Shown piece by piece: positions 46,285 to 56,277 of a stretch of DNA of 64,000 bases. Position 1 is the stretch's first letter, and the number at the start of each line of letters is the position of its first letter. Under the pieces are notes generated by a model. It saw only the letters and a program-made list of their open reading frames with translations. It was not told where the DNA came from and made no database searches. Origin of the DNA: Brevibacillus sp. JNUCC-41. Its GTDB lineage: Bacteria > Bacillota > Bacilli > Bacillales > DSM-1321. The stretch is taken from positions 1,984,001 through 2,048,000 of the forward strand of contig NZ_CP062163.1 of the NCBI RefSeq assembly GCF_014844095.1, given 5' to 3'. The position numbers and the translations under genes were made by a program.

Positions 46285-47077
46285 ATTATCCAGGAATATT
46301 TACTTCATCCCATATGTCCTATGGATTGCTTTATTCGTGATTGCACCCATTTTGTTAATCCTATACTATTCCTTCTTTGACATTGAAGGCAATCTATCAT
46401 TGATTAACTATCAAAAGTTCTTTACACCAGTATATTTAACAATGACATTAAGCTCATTTTGGTATGCATTCCTGATTACAGGAATATCCCTTTTAGTCGC
46501 TTACCCAACCGCATATTTGTTAACGAAAACAAAGCATAAGCAGCTGTGGCTTTTGCTGATCATCGTCCCTTCCTGGATCAATTTACTTTTGAAGGCTTAT
46601 GCCTTCATTGGTATTTTTGGCACATATGGTGTGGCGAATGGTTTTCTAGAGGTTGTAGGAATCGGAAAGCAGCAGATTCTCTTTACGGATTTCAGCTTCA
46701 TATTCGTTTCGGTTTATATTTTCATCCCGTTTATGATCTTACCGATATTCAATGCGCTTGATAAAATGAATCCAACCCTTGTGGATGCGGCTAATGACTT
46801 GGGAGCGTCCCGTTGGATGACATTCCGCCGTGTCATTTTTCCATTGACGTTAGATGGTGTAAAGACGGGATGCCAGGTAGTCTTCATCCCGGCACTTTCT
46901 TTGTTCATGCTTACAAGACTGATTGCCGGTAACCGCGTCATTACGCTTGGTACGGCTATCGAGCAGCACTTCCTTGTGACACAGGATTGGGGAATGGGTT
47001 CCACAATCGCGGTATTTTTGATTATTATAATGTTCCTGATTATGTTTGTAACGGGTAACCGAAAGCAGGGTGTGTAA
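46274..47077 (+). CDS. potB: Spermidine/putrescine ABC transporter permease PotB
   Basis: A 267-residue inner-membrane permease with six predicted helices. The ATPase-coupling EAA-type loop is [19 protein letters not shown]. The start at 46274 follows GGAGAAAG and overlaps potA by 11 bases; longer in-frame starts exist upstream inside potA. Pairs with PotC. Confidence 0.92.
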   Translation: MKNKLSRNIYFIPYVLWIALFVIAPILLILYYSFFDIEGNLSLINYQKFFTPVYLTMTLSSFWYAFLITGISLLVAYPTAYLLTKTKHKQLWLLLIIVPSWINLLLKAYAFIGIFGTYGVANGFLEVVGIGKQQILFTDFSFIFVSVYIFIPFMILPIFNALDKMNPTLVDAANDLGASRWMTFRRVIFPLTLDGVKTGCQVVFIPALSLFMLTRLIAGNRVITLGTAIEQHFLVTQDWGMGSTIAVFLIIIMFLIMFVTGNRKQGV

Positions 47078-47078
47078 A

Positions 47079-47882
47079 TTGGGCAATAAATTATCACCAA
47101 TATCAAAAGCGTTTCTCGTTTTGATTTTTATCATACTCTATGCACCGATTTTCTTTTTAGTCTTTTACTCCTTTAACAGCGGTGGAACGATGTATGACTT
47201 TAAAGGGTTCACGATGGAGTGGTACAAGGAACTGTTCCAAGATACAAGGCTGCTGATCATTGTATTGAATACACTTGTGATCGCTTTATTATCTGCACTG
47301 ATCTCAACGATCATAGGGGTGATGGGGGCGATTGGTATTCGGTCCTTTACGAGCAGTAAAGCTAAGAATACGGTATTATCATTGAATAATGTATTGATTG
47401 TCAGTCCCGATGTGATCATCGGTGCTTCCTTCCTGATTTTATTCACAATGGCCGGGATCAAGCTTGGATTCTACTCGGTACTGTTGTCGCATATCGCCTT
47501 CAGCATCCCGATCGTAGTGTTGCTGGTCCTTCCGAAACTTCAGGAAATGAGCCCTACTTTAATTGATGCCGCTAGAGATTTAGGGGCAAGCCGGTGGGAT
47601 GTATTGACGAAGGTCATCCTTCCATACATCTTACCAGGTATCTTTGCTGGTTTTTTTATGGCATTGACATATTCACTTGATGATTTTGCGGTTACGTTCT
47701 TTGTGACCGGTAATGGCTTCTCCACTCTTTCTGTGGAAATCTATTCATTGGCCCGCCGTGGGATTTCATTGAATATCAATGCACTATCGACACTGCTGTT
47801 CGTCGTGACACTGCTGTTGGTTGTCGTATATTACTTTATAACTCAACGTGTAAGGCAAACGGGAATGGGAGGGAAACGATGA
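47079..47882 (+). CDS. potC: Spermidine/putrescine ABC transporter permease PotC
   Basis: A 267-residue permease with six helices and the coupling loop RDLGASRWDVLTKVILPYIL. I chose the TTG start at 47079, one base after the potB stop and 7 bases after AGGGTG; an in-frame GTG at 47070 sits on that site. The 3' end overlaps potD by 4 bases. Confidence 0.9.
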   Translation: MGNKLSPISKAFLVLIFIILYAPIFFLVFYSFNSGGTMYDFKGFTMEWYKELFQDTRLLIIVLNTLVIALLSALISTIIGVMGAIGIRSFTSSKAKNTVLSLNNVLIVSPDVIIGASFLILFTMAGIKLGFYSVLLSHIAFSIPIVVLLVLPKLQEMSPTLIDAARDLGASRWDVLTKVILPYILPGIFAGFFMALTYSLDDFAVTFFVTGNGFSTLSVEIYSLARRGISLNINALSTLLFVVTLLLVVVYYFITQRVRQTGMGGKR

Positions 47883-48952
47883 AAAGGCTTGTCCAAATGT
47901 TTTTGATCATTTCCCTCATATCCGCTTTGCTGCTATATGCGATTTCAAGATTGAATTCATCGCAGGGGTTTACGAGCAGCAATACGCTTACCATCTATAA
48001 TTGGGGCGATTACATCGATACGGATCTAATCAAACGTTTTGAAAAAGAAACAGGTATAAAGGTCATTTATGAGACGTTCGATTCGAATGAGGCCATGATG
48101 ACTAAAATCGAACAGGGTGGTACGACTTATGATATTGCCATTCCGTCTGAGTATATGATCGATAAGATGCGGCAAGAAGACTTGCTGATTCCCTTGGATC
48201 ATTCCAAGCTTCCGAATTTGAAAAACATCGATGAGCGGTTCATCGACCTGCCATTCGATCCGGAGAATAAATATTCCGTCCCTTATTTCTGGGGAACGGT
48301 TGGAATTGTTTATAATTCCAAGATGCTCGGTGGCAAAGAAATAACGGCCTGGTCAGATTTATGGGATAAAGATCTAAAAAATGAAATCCTTTTGACGGAT
48401 GGCGCTAGGGAAGTGATGGGCATGGGTCTGAACTCTTTGAATTATTCATTGAATGATATAGATGAAGAACACCTTCAAGAGGCAAAATCCAAACTTGATG
48501 CCCTCACCCCGAATATTAAGGCGATAGTAGGAGATGAAAGCCGCATGCTATTGGAAGCCCAGGAAGCGGCGATTGGCCTTGTTTGGTCGGGAGTTGCTTC
48601 TGAAATCATGGCTGAAAATGAAGATCTCGAATACGTTGTTCCAAAAGAGGGGTCCAATTTATGGTTTGATAATATGGTCATCCCGAAAACAACTAAAAAC
48701 GTCGATGCGGCTCACCAGTTCATCAACTTCATGCTGGACCCGAAAGTTGCAGCACAGAATGCTGAATATGTAAGTTACTCGACACCCAATAAAGCAGCAC
48801 TGAAATATATGCCTGAAGAAGTGGTGAAGGACGAACGTTTCTATCCATCGCCGGAATTGACAAAGAAACTCGAAGTGTACGAAAACCTTGGGAAGAAAAA
48901 CTTGGCCCATTACAACGAACTCTTCCTTGAATTCAAGATGCATCGTAAATAA
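47879..48952 (+). CDS. potD: Spermidine/putrescine-binding protein PotD
   Basis: A 357-residue extracytoplasmic solute-binding protein. TLTIYNWGDYID (about 39-50) is the classic PotD start of the mature domain; later SVPYFWGTVGIVYN and LWFDNMVIPKTTKN match the family. The N-terminus is a hydrophobic anchor (about 5-22) without any lipobox Cys, so it is probably held by an uncleaved helix rather than lipid. It is the last gene of the pot operon. Confidence 0.92.
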   Translation: MKRLVQMFLIISLISALLLYAISRLNSSQGFTSSNTLTIYNWGDYIDTDLIKRFEKETGIKVIYETFDSNEAMMTKIEQGGTTYDIAIPSEYMIDKMRQEDLLIPLDHSKLPNLKNIDERFIDLPFDPENKYSVPYFWGTVGIVYNSKMLGGKEITAWSDLWDKDLKNEILLTDGAREVMGMGLNSLNYSLNDIDEEHLQEAKSKLDALTPNIKAIVGDESRMLLEAQEAAIGLVWSGVASEIMAENEDLEYVVPKEGSNLWFDNMVIPKTTKNVDAAHQFINFMLDPKVAAQNAEYVSYSTPNKAALKYMPEEVVKDERFYPSPELTKKLEVYENLGKKNLAHYNELFLEFKMHRK

Positions 48953-48962
48953 CAAGAAGAAA

Positions 48963-48996
48963 AGCATGGTGTAGGAATTACACCATGCTTTTTCGT
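48963..48996 (+). terminator. Intrinsic terminator of the pot operon
   Basis: AAGCATGGTGT pairs with ACACCATGCTT around AGGAATT, followed by TTT. Confidence 0.85.
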
Positions 48997-49171
48997 TATG
49001 GGTAATGATCAACCAAATCAATTGGTAGCAAGATGAAATACTCTAAAATATCTGTAGGGATATAAGTATGTTAGTATAATGATGGGTCAGTGCATATTGA
49101 AAGTTGTAAAATCTTAAGGATTAATTAATATTCACAAGCTATCATGATAGAAAAGTTAAGGGAGAGTATTC

Positions 49172-50062
49172 ATGAAACTATTAAGAAGCACGAAGGCATA
49201 TATTTGGGCAGGGAGTATTTTGATCATTGCCGGGATCATGGCATTTGCGATGATATCATCAACGGATAAGACAATGGCGAGTATCGATGGCGAGAAAATC
49301 AATAAGGATGAGCTGTATGACGCGCTTGTTGCAGGGTACGGAGCAGATACTTTAGACCTGTTAATTACGAATAAATTGGTTGAATTGGAAGCGGAAAAAG
49401 CGGGAATTAAAATTAAGGATGAAGAAATCCAGAAAGAAATCGATGTTATGGCTGAGTCCTATGGTGATGAAAAGTCGTTGAAAGAGCAATTGGAAGCAAG
49501 CGGCTCTTCCATGGATGCCTTAAAAAAGGACATCGTGGTTTATCTGCAAACGAAAAAACTGGTTGAACCGAGAATTACCGTGACGGACGATGAAATCAGT
49601 ACGTATTTTGAAGACAATAAAGAAACATTTGATCAAGCTGAACAAGTGGAAGCTAGTCATATTTTAGTCGAAGACGAAAAAACGGCTAAAAAAGTTGCGA
49701 AAGAAATTGCAGAAGGCGGTGATTTCGCTAAATTGGCAGCTGAATATTCCATTGATGCACAAACGGCGGATAAGGGCGGAAGCCTAGGGTATTTTGGGAA
49801 AGGTGATATGGTGAAAGAGTTTGAAGATGTTGCCTTTGATCTTGATATAAATAAAGTCAGTGATCCAGTCAAATCCGATTATGGGTACCATATCATAAAA
49901 GTAACCGGTAAGAAGGAAGCAAAAAAGGCTAATTTAGAAGACAGTAAAGATGTAATTAAAGAAACGCTTCTTTCTGAAAAATTACAAGAGGAATATCCCG
50001 TTTGGTTGGCTGAAGTGAAAAAAGACCATGAGATAACGAATAAATTGGAGGACTCTAACTAA
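49172..50062 (+). CDS. PrsA/PpiC-type extracytoplasmic foldase
   Basis: A 296-residue peptidyl-prolyl isomerase outside the membrane. One N-terminal hydrophobic anchor (about 10-28) is followed by a SurA-like helical part (about 40-140) and a parvulin PpiC domain (about 155-250) with ASHILVEDEKTAKKVAKEI, DKGGSLGYFGKGDMVKEFE and YGYHIIKVTGKK. Unlike PrsA there is no lipobox Cys, so the anchor is a helix. AAGGGAGAG precedes the ATG. It helps exported proteins fold. Confidence 0.88.
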   Translation: MKLLRSTKAYIWAGSILIIAGIMAFAMISSTDKTMASIDGEKINKDELYDALVAGYGADTLDLLITNKLVELEAEKAGIKIKDEEIQKEIDVMAESYGDEKSLKEQLEASGSSMDALKKDIVVYLQTKKLVEPRITVTDDEISTYFEDNKETFDQAEQVEASHILVEDEKTAKKVAKEIAEGGDFAKLAAEYSIDAQTADKGGSLGYFGKGDMVKEFEDVAFDLDINKVSDPVKSDYGYHIIKVTGKKEAKKANLEDSKDVIKETLLSEKLQEEYPVWLAEVKKDHEITNKLEDSN

Positions 50063-50185
50063 GGTTATCAAGTGAAGTAATATATGAAAAAACAAAAGGG
50101 TTCCGAAAAATGTACCTTTCATCAAATGATGTTCCCGAACCTATGACCCACAGTTTGTAGACTTCTATCTAAATCTTATAACAGA

Positions 50186-50286
50186 GTTGATTGGAGAGGA
50201 AGATACGAGACTCTTGCGGGAAAAGCGCGTCTAGAGGAGGCTCCACGACCGCCCGGGGAAAGCGAGTGCCTGGAGCGGAAATCAAC
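50186..50286 (+). repeat. Dispersed repeat, copy D
   Basis: GTTGATTGGAGAGGAAG to GGAAATCAAC, about 100 bases, with GAGACTCTTGCGGGAAAAGC, GAGGAGGCTCCACGACCG and GGGGAAAGCGAGTGCC. It lacks the GGGAGACCCCGCAGG block of copy A. Confidence 0.85.
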
Positions 50287-50306
50287 ATCCCAATTGTACA
50301 AGCGAT

Positions 50307-50343
50307 AAAAAAAAGCTGAGGCATTTTGCCTCAGCTTTTTTTA
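50307..50343. terminator. Bidirectional terminator
   Basis: AAAAAAAGCTGAGGC and GCCTCAGCTTTTTTT form a perfect stem around ATTTT. It serves the foldase gene and the convergent YtxH-like gene. Confidence 0.9.
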
Positions 50344-50345
50344 TA

Positions 50346-50888
50346 TTAGAAGTTGGATGAAATGGATTTTTGATTGGATAATCCTGATTCTTTAACGATT
50401 TCATCACTCTCTTTTTCACCTTTATCATTATCGGCTTTCAATGATTGTGAGGGTGTTTCTTTCAGCTGTTTACCGGCAACGACCACTTTTGAGCTGATGT
50501 CTTTCAATTCACTTGTTGCATCTTTAGCTGTACCAAGGGCATCAGTGGAGATATCCTTTACTTCGGATACTCTACCCACCACGTCTTCATTAACGGTTTC
50601 ATATAGTGTTTCAACGTCATTAATTGCCTCTTTAATCGTCTCTGTTGCCCCTTTGACTCCTGATACCATCTGTTCCTTCATTTCGCCGGGATTTTCCTTG
50701 ACCTGTTCAATCATATTCATGGAGTTGTCTTTTAAAAGGACGGCTGAACGCTTTACTTTATTTCTTGTATTGGAGTCAAGCAAGGTCAACGCACCACCAA
50801 CAAGCCCCCCAATCAGAATCCCTTTTAAGAGTTTGCTATTCGGTTGAGTTTCGATAGTTGATTGATTTTCGATAGTTGATTGAGTCAT
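50346..50888 (-). CDS. YtxH-like membrane-associated protein
   Basis: 180 residues. A glycine-rich hydrophobic segment (LLKGILIGGLVGGALTLLD, about 19-37), then RNKVKRSA, matches the YtxH / gas-vesicle-like group. The rest is a long amphipathic helical tail rich in Lys, Glu and Val (LKDISS, VKDIST). Such proteins are general-stress related in bacilli; function is not settled. A strong AGGAGGAAC precedes the ATG. Confidence 0.7.
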   Translation of the reverse strand: MTQSTIENQSTIETQPNSKLLKGILIGGLVGGALTLLDSNTRNKVKRSAVLLKDNSMNMIEQVKENPGEMKEQMVSGVKGATETIKEAINDVETLYETVNEDVVGRVSEVKDISTDALGTAKDATSELKDISSKVVVAGKQLKETPSQSLKADNDKGEKESDEIVKESGLSNQKSISSNF

Positions 50889-50984
50889 TTATAGTTCCTC
50901 CTTTAGAATAGTAGATTGTTTGCTTACTTTGGGTTTTCCCTTATTTACCATAAGATAAACTGGAAATAATAAACTATCTTGGGA

Positions 50985-51038
50985 TTGACATAATAAATAA
51001 AACAATAGTAATCTACATATAGTTAAATGACTGAACTA
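50985..51038 (+). promoter_or_regulatory. Promoter and possible operator of the marR-MMPL pair
   Basis: TTGACA (50985-50990) and TAATCT (51009-51014), spacer 18. Just downstream, TAGTT (51020-51024) and AACTA (51034-51038) form an inverted pair that could be the MarR site. Confidence 0.5.
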
Positions 51039-51057
51039 CTTTTCGGGAGGTACAACG

Positions 51058-51522
51058 ATGTCTAATGACAAAGTTTCTGGATTGATTGATCGATATATGA
51101 GGGTTTCCTTCTATGTCAATAAAATGGGTGAGCTTTTAATAAAAGATCAGATTTGTGATGTGCTGACGAATGAACAATATTATACTTTACGGTTCATTCA
51201 ACAACAGCGGTTGTCTACATCGACGGAAATCAGTGATGCCTTTTATATTAATAAGAGTGCCGTCACGTCCAACATCAACAGGCTGGAAGGCAAAGGATTG
51301 ATAGAACGGGAACAGGACCTGGGTGACCGAAGGGTCTTTCACTTAAAGCTTTCCAAAGAGGGGGAAGCATTGTTACAGGAAACGGAAAATAAGATTTATA
51401 AATTGGTAGAGACCATCATGACGAAATTCGATTATGAAGAGATCGTTAAATTCCTTGATACATATGAGAAGCTTTCACAAATTTTCATTCAAATGAAAAA
51501 TGAGGAATGGGAGGAAATATAA
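51058..51522 (+). CDS. MarR-family transcriptional regulator
   Basis: 154 residues with the MarR winged helix: EISDAFYINKSAVTSNINRL (recognition helix) and the wing GLIEREQDLGDRRVFHLKLS with the conserved DxR. It ends where the exporter gene starts (no gap), so the two are one operon. The pair resembles Bacillus subtilis ydgG-ydgH, where the MarR protein represses the exporter. Confidence 0.9.
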   Translation: MSNDKVSGLIDRYMRVSFYVNKMGELLIKDQICDVLTNEQYYTLRFIQQQRLSTSTEISDAFYINKSAVTSNINRLEGKGLIEREQDLGDRRVFHLKLSKEGEALLQETENKIYKLVETIMTKFDYEEIVKFLDTYEKLSQIFIQMKNEEWEEI

Positions 51523-54500
51523 ATGAGGGGGATCATAAAGGGAAGATGGCTGGTCATTATCGTTTGGGTTGCAATGACAGCAGGATTATTGTTTGCGGCA
51601 CCGAATATGGCGGAACTTGTCCGGAATAAGGGACAGCTGGATGTACCGCCAGAGTATTCCTCCGGGATGGCCAATGCGCTAATGAAAGAGATCCAGGATA
51701 AGGATGAGTCACAAGTGGCTCTCGTATTCCATGGTGATAAGAAGTTGACTTCCTCGGAATTGAAAGAGATTGAGACAGCGGTCCAAAAGCTTGAAAAGAA
51801 TAAAGCGGAGCTTGGTATCAAAGAGGTCATGACCCATTTTAAAGAGCCCTCGCTAAAAGGTCAGTTGGTCTCGGAAAATGAATCAACAGTTTTGACTTCC
51901 ATCACGATGGTAAAGGGGGACCGAGAAGCTAAGGATGTGATCGATGCCCTTTATAAAGAGTTGGAACAAGTGGATGTCGAGCATTATTACACAAGCAGCT
52001 GGATGATCGATGAAGATCTTAATGCCAATTCCCAAGAGGGGCTGAAGAAAACTGAAGGCATCACGGTTGTCTTCATTCTGGCAGTATTGCTGATAGTCTT
52101 TCGTTCAGTGGTGACACCGATCATTCCGTTAGTGACAGTCGGTTTCACTTATTTATGTTCACAATCCATCGTCTCATTCCTGGTGGATAAATGGGACTTT
52201 CCGATTTCGTCTTACACCCAAATATTCCTGGTAGGTATTTTATTTGGGATCGGGACTGATTATTGCATCCTGCTTCTTAGTCGCTTCAAGGAGGAGCTAT
52301 CGTCACAGGAGTCCTTGCCTGAAGCAATCGTGGAGACATACCGAACCGCCGGCAAGACTGTCTTCTTCAGTGGGCTGACCGTAATGATTGGCTTTGCGGC
52401 AATCGGTTTTTCTACTTTTAAGCTCTATCAATCTGCGGCGGCCGTTGCCATAGGGGTTTTCATTTTAATGATCGCCCTTTATACGATCGTTCCATTTTTC
52501 ATGGCTGTTCTTGGCAAGAAGCTATTTTGGCCGGCAAAAGGGAAGCTTGAGCATAGTGAAAGTAAACTATGGGGAATTCTGGGTAACTTCTCCTTGAACC
52601 GCCCATTGTTGGCGCTTATGATCGTGGCAATCGTCTGTGTTCCCTTTTTGTTTATGTATGATGGGAAGATTTCATATAACTCTCTTGAAGAAGCGGGCGA
52701 TGATGTTCCTTCCATCATGGCATTTAATATCATTTCCGATGAATTCGGGCCAGGACAATCCATGCCAACACAGATTGTCATAAAAAATGACGAACGCATG
52801 GATTCGGAGGATTACATCGCACTTGCTGAAAAAATCAGCCAGGAAGTCGTCAAGGTGGATGAAGTCGATGTAGTTCGTTCCATGACCCGCCCGACAGGTG
52901 AACCCATTAAGGACTTATTTGTCGCGAACCAAGCCGAAACTTTGGAAAAGGGAATCGGGGAAGGAAATGAAGGCATTAAACAAATCAGTGATGGATTAAA
53001 GACGGCAGGCAGTGAGCTTTCCGATTCAGGACCGCGCTTGAAGCAAGCGACGGATGGAATAGGGGGTCTCATATCAGGAACCAATGAATTAAAGAGCGGC
53101 GTAGGTCAGGTGGAGAAGGCGTTAACAAGCATTGAAGCAGGCATTCGCGATGGTTCCTCAGGGACTGGGGATATAAAAAACGGCCTGATTGAGGTCAAGG
53201 CAAACTTGGAAAAGCTCGCTGCCGGAAGCGGACAGCTCCTCGAAGGCTATAAACAATCAGCTAATGGGTTAAGTGAGCTCACAGGGGGATACAAAGAGAT
53301 TCAAATTAACCTTACGGGCGTATCACAAAGCCTTGCTGGTTTAAATCCTTCTTTTGAGCAAATGGAAGCCGCACATCCAGAGTTACAGGCTGATCAGTCC
53401 TATCAAACGATCAAGCAAACGGTGCAAGGGGCACAGGGTGGCTTGGAGCCCATGGCAGCAGGCCTTTCGGAACTCAATAGGAATCTTGGTTCAGTATCCG
53501 GCGGTTTGAATACGGCGAATCAAAATATGGCAGAGATCGTAAAGGGTCAAACTTCTCTTGGGGAGGGCCTGAACCAATTGATTTCAGGTGTTGACACTTT
53601 ACAAAAAGGTCTTAGCACGATGGCCAATGGTCAGGGGGAAGTCATAAATAACCTGTCAGGATTTAAAGGAGGACTTACCAGCTTAAGTAATGGGCAGCAA
53701 GAGCTCCTAAATGGTTTTTCAAGCCTCGGCGGACAACTTACCGATTTGACAGATGGCTTAAATGAAAGTGCGGATGGTCTGAATGAAGTCCATGATGGAC
53801 TATCGTCTGCACAGGGTTATTTATCAGGACTGGCAAAAACGGATAAAACTGTAACAGGCATGTACATTCCCAAAGAAGTAGTGGAAAGCGAAGAATTCGG
53901 GGAGGCATTGAACGCGTATTTATCTGAAGATGGTAAAATCATGACAATGGATGTGGTATTCAAGGCAAACCCATATTCCAATGAAGCAATCGAGCAAATC
54001 GGTTCGATCGAGGCAGCCGTTGAAAGAGTAACGAAAGATACAAAGCTTGAAAATGCGCAGGTGGCGATAGGGGGAATTACAAGTACGCATCATGACTTGG
54101 GCATGATGTCTGAGGAGGATTTCTCGCGGACGGTCGTTTTGATGCTGTCGGGTATCGCAATCATTCTCTTTTTTATGCTGCGATCCCTGGTCATGCCGGT
54201 CTATTTGATTGTGTCGCTCGTTTTGACTTATTATACAGCGGCCGCCATTACAGAGTTGATTTTTGTTAATATTCTCGGTTATGCTGGCATCGGCTGGGCA
54301 GTTCCTTTCTTTGCCTTCGTCATCTTGATTGCTCTTGGCATTGACTATAGCATTTTCTTGATGGATCGCTTTAATGAATGGAAAGATAAACCGGTCAAGG
54401 AAGCAATGTTACTGTCCATGAGAAAAATGGGAACGGTGATCATCTCAGCAGCTGTCATTCTGGGTGGAACCTTTGCTGCCATGATGCCAGCAGGAGTTTT

Positions 54501-54639
54501 ATCGCTCTTGGAGATAGCCACTTTAATTTTGGTGGGGCTTGCTTTATATGCGTTTGTCATATTGCCATTGTTTATTCCTGTTATGGTTGCGACGTTTGGT
54601 AATGCGAATTGGTGGCCCTTTTTGAAGAATAAGGAATAA
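51523..54639 (+). CDS. MMPL/RND-family exporter (YdgH-like)
   Basis: A large membrane protein of 1038 residues with two sets of six helices (about 175-370 and 870-1030) and N-terminal helix 8-26. Each half has the MMPL signature (GIGTDYCILLLSRFKEE and ALGIDYSIFLMDRFNEW). The outside region between them holds a long, repetitive coiled stretch (about 480-780) of SxGLxxLxxGxxxL type, as in YhgE/Pip-like proteins. Probably exports lipids, drugs or peptides; substrate unknown. Confidence 0.9.
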   Translation: MRGIIKGRWLVIIVWVAMTAGLLFAAPNMAELVRNKGQLDVPPEYSSGMANALMKEIQDKDESQVALVFHGDKKLTSSELKEIETAVQKLEKNKAELGIKEVMTHFKEPSLKGQLVSENESTVLTSITMVKGDREAKDVIDALYKELEQVDVEHYYTSSWMIDEDLNANSQEGLKKTEGITVVFILAVLLIVFRSVVTPIIPLVTVGFTYLCSQSIVSFLVDKWDFPISSYTQIFLVGILFGIGTDYCILLLSRFKEELSSQESLPEAIVETYRTAGKTVFFSGLTVMIGFAAIGFSTFKLYQSAAAVAIGVFILMIALYTIVPFFMAVLGKKLFWPAKGKLEHSESKLWGILGNFSLNRPLLALMIVAIVCVPFLFMYDGKISYNSLEEAGDDVPSIMAFNIISDEFGPGQSMPTQIVIKNDERMDSEDYIALAEKISQEVVKVDEVDVVRSMTRPTGEPIKDLFVANQAETLEKGIGEGNEGIKQISDGLKTAGSELSDSGPRLKQATDGIGGLISGTNELKSGVGQVEKALTSIEAGIRDGSSGTGDIKNGLIEVKANLEKLAAGSGQLLEGYKQSANGLSELTGGYKEIQINLTGVSQSLAGLNPSFEQMEAAHPELQADQSYQTIKQTVQGAQGGLEPMAAGLSELNRNLGSVSGGLNTANQNMAEIVKGQTSLGEGLNQLISGVDTLQKGLSTMANGQGEVINNLSGFKGGLTSLSNGQQELLNGFSSLGGQLTDLTDGLNESADGLNEVHDGLSSAQGYLSGLAKTDKTVTGMYIPKEVVESEEFGEALNAYLSEDGKIMTMDVVFKANPYSNEAIEQIGSIEAAVERVTKDTKLENAQVAIGGITSTHHDLGMMSEEDFSRTVVLMLSGIAIILFFMLRSLVMPVYLIVSLVLTYYTAAAITELIFVNILGYAGIGWAVPFFAFVILIALGIDYSIFLMDRFNEWKDKPVKEAMLLSMRKMGTVIISAAVILGGTFAAMMPAGVLSLLEIATLILVGLALYAFVILPLFIPVMVATFGNANWWPFLKNKE

Positions 54640-54753
54640 AGGAAGGGAAGTACCCATTGAATGAAAGAAGGCATCCGAATGGAATGCCTTCTTTTATATG
54701 ACTGCTTCACGATGAACATAAAAGCTTATGTATTCCTTTTTGGCTATATCGGT

Positions 54754-55476
54754 TCATAATTGGGCGATTCTTGTTTTATATTTCGCGATGATCTTTTGAT
54801 TATGTTCATCTGCCCCTTCGATATTACTGCTAAGGAATACGGGAGGGGTCTCCCCTGTTTCAATAATCGTTTGGATGACTTGCGTGAAAATCATATTGAG
54901 GAGAACAGCCCCGATCACGGTCGATCCAGAACCAAAAGATATATTATTTGATTTCAGTAATGTGTCACCTTTGGCAATATGGTTGTCTATGACCAAATCA
55001 ACGACATCGTGGAGATAATGCTTCTGTTTATGCCGTGAAGGACAACTTTTTGCATACTCCGGTGATGTTAGTCCGATGACGAAGGCCCCTTTTTCTTTAG
55101 CGATAGTGGCGACATCTATGGGAACGGGATTTACGCCGGATGATGAAATGACGATACAGACATCACCAGGACGGATATCCTCATCATGCATGAATTTCTC
55201 TGATAGGTCATTTTGCCGTTCAAGTTGGGATGACCTTGAAGCTCCCTTAAAAAGCATCAAGTCTTCAACGAAAATAGGACGAATCGCGGCTAACCCACCT
55301 GCCCGGTAGAATACCTCTTCGGTCAAAATATGAGAGTGCCCGCTTCCGAATAGATGGATGATTCCATCCGACATCACCGCTTTTGAGATATGGTCCACGG
55401 CTTCCCTAATTGACTGCTGTTCCTGTTCTCCCACAATTGTGAGTAAAGCCTGCACTTCTTCAAAGTATGAATTCAT
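54754..55476 (-). CDS. SIS-domain sugar isomerase-like protein (UPF0309 type)
   Basis: 240 residues with a SIS phosphosugar-binding domain: GIIHLFGSGHSHILTEEVFY and DVCIVISSSGVNPVPIDVA, then GAFVIGLTSPEYA. It resembles the UPF0309 group, near to MurQ-type etherases but lacking their usual layout. It is the last gene after nagA-nagB-nagR, so it probably acts on a phosphorylated amino sugar. GGAGGGTGTC precedes the ATG. Confidence 0.75.
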   Translation of the reverse strand: MNSYFEEVQALLTIVGEQEQQSIREAVDHISKAVMSDGIIHLFGSGHSHILTEEVFYRAGGLAAIRPIFVEDLMLFKGASRSSQLERQNDLSEKFMHDEDIRPGDVCIVISSSGVNPVPIDVATIAKEKGAFVIGLTSPEYAKSCPSRHKQKHYLHDVVDLVIDNHIAKGDTLLKSNNISFGSGSTVIGAVLLNMIFTQVIQTIIETGETPPVFLSSNIEGADEHNQKIIAKYKTRIAQL

Positions 55477-55539
55477 ATTTGTGACACCCTCCGATTACCT
55501 TTGGCAATTAAAAGAATTTAGTGATGAAAATATTCAATT

Positions 55540-56262
55540 TTATCTGCTTATAGTGATAGTGAACTTATATCTATCCGCACGATATGCCGATTTAACATAT
55601 TCGAGGGGAGTTCCATCCATTAAGAACGTATGCCTTTGAATGAATAATATGGGTGAGTGCTTTGGAATCGCTAAATGGGTGACTTCTAATTCAGAAGCAA
55701 TCGACGATTCCAACGTTTGTGTAGCATAGTCTATTTTAAGTTTAACGTAATTCTCTACATATTGGTAAAGAGAGAGGTTAATGATCTCTTCCGTTAACCC
55801 TTTAATTAAATTGGCAGACATGTATACGGTCTCGAGGGCCATAGGAACATCATCAGCCAAACGAATGCGTTTTATTTCATAAACGGGAGCATAAAGCGAA
55901 ATGTGCAATTCACTGGCAATCTTTTTATCAGCCGGAATGATTTCAAAGCTCAGCAGCTTACTGCTTGGATTTAATCCCCTGGCTTTCATGTCCTCGGTGA
56001 AGCTGGTCAACCCATTGAGCTGCTGCTCCAGTTTCTTATCGGCGACAAAGGTTCCCCTTCCTTTTTGACGGTATAAGTATCCGTCATTCACCAAATTATT
56101 TATGGCTTGCCGGACGGTCATCCGGCTAATTTCGAATTGCTCGGCATATTCACGTTCAGATGGAAGGGCATTGTGGGCTTGGAACTCACCGTTTTCTATT
56201 TGTCTTTTTATTTGTTCTTCGATTTGAAAATAAATCGGAAGAGGTGAGTTTTTATCAATCAT
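55540..56262 (-). CDS. nagR: GntR/UTRA-family regulator NagR
   Basis: 240 residues: an N-terminal GntR winged helix (ALPSEREYAEQFEISRMTVR, then QAINNLVNDGYLYRQKGRGT) and a C-terminal UTRA ligand domain. In Bacillus subtilis NagR (YvoA) represses nag genes and is released by GlcN6P or GlcNAc6P. It follows nagB by 15 bases. Two sites resembling its operator lie between nagA and nagP. Confidence 0.93.
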   Translation of the reverse strand: MIDKNSPLPIYFQIEEQIKRQIENGEFQAHNALPSEREYAEQFEISRMTVRQAINNLVNDGYLYRQKGRGTFVADKKLEQQLNGLTSFTEDMKARGLNPSSKLLSFEIIPADKKIASELHISLYAPVYEIKRIRLADDVPMALETVYMSANLIKGLTEEIINLSLYQYVENYVKLKIDYATQTLESSIASELEVTHLAIPKHSPILFIQRHTFLMDGTPLEYVKSAYRADRYKFTITISR

Positions 56263-56277
56263 CGACTTTCGCTCCTT

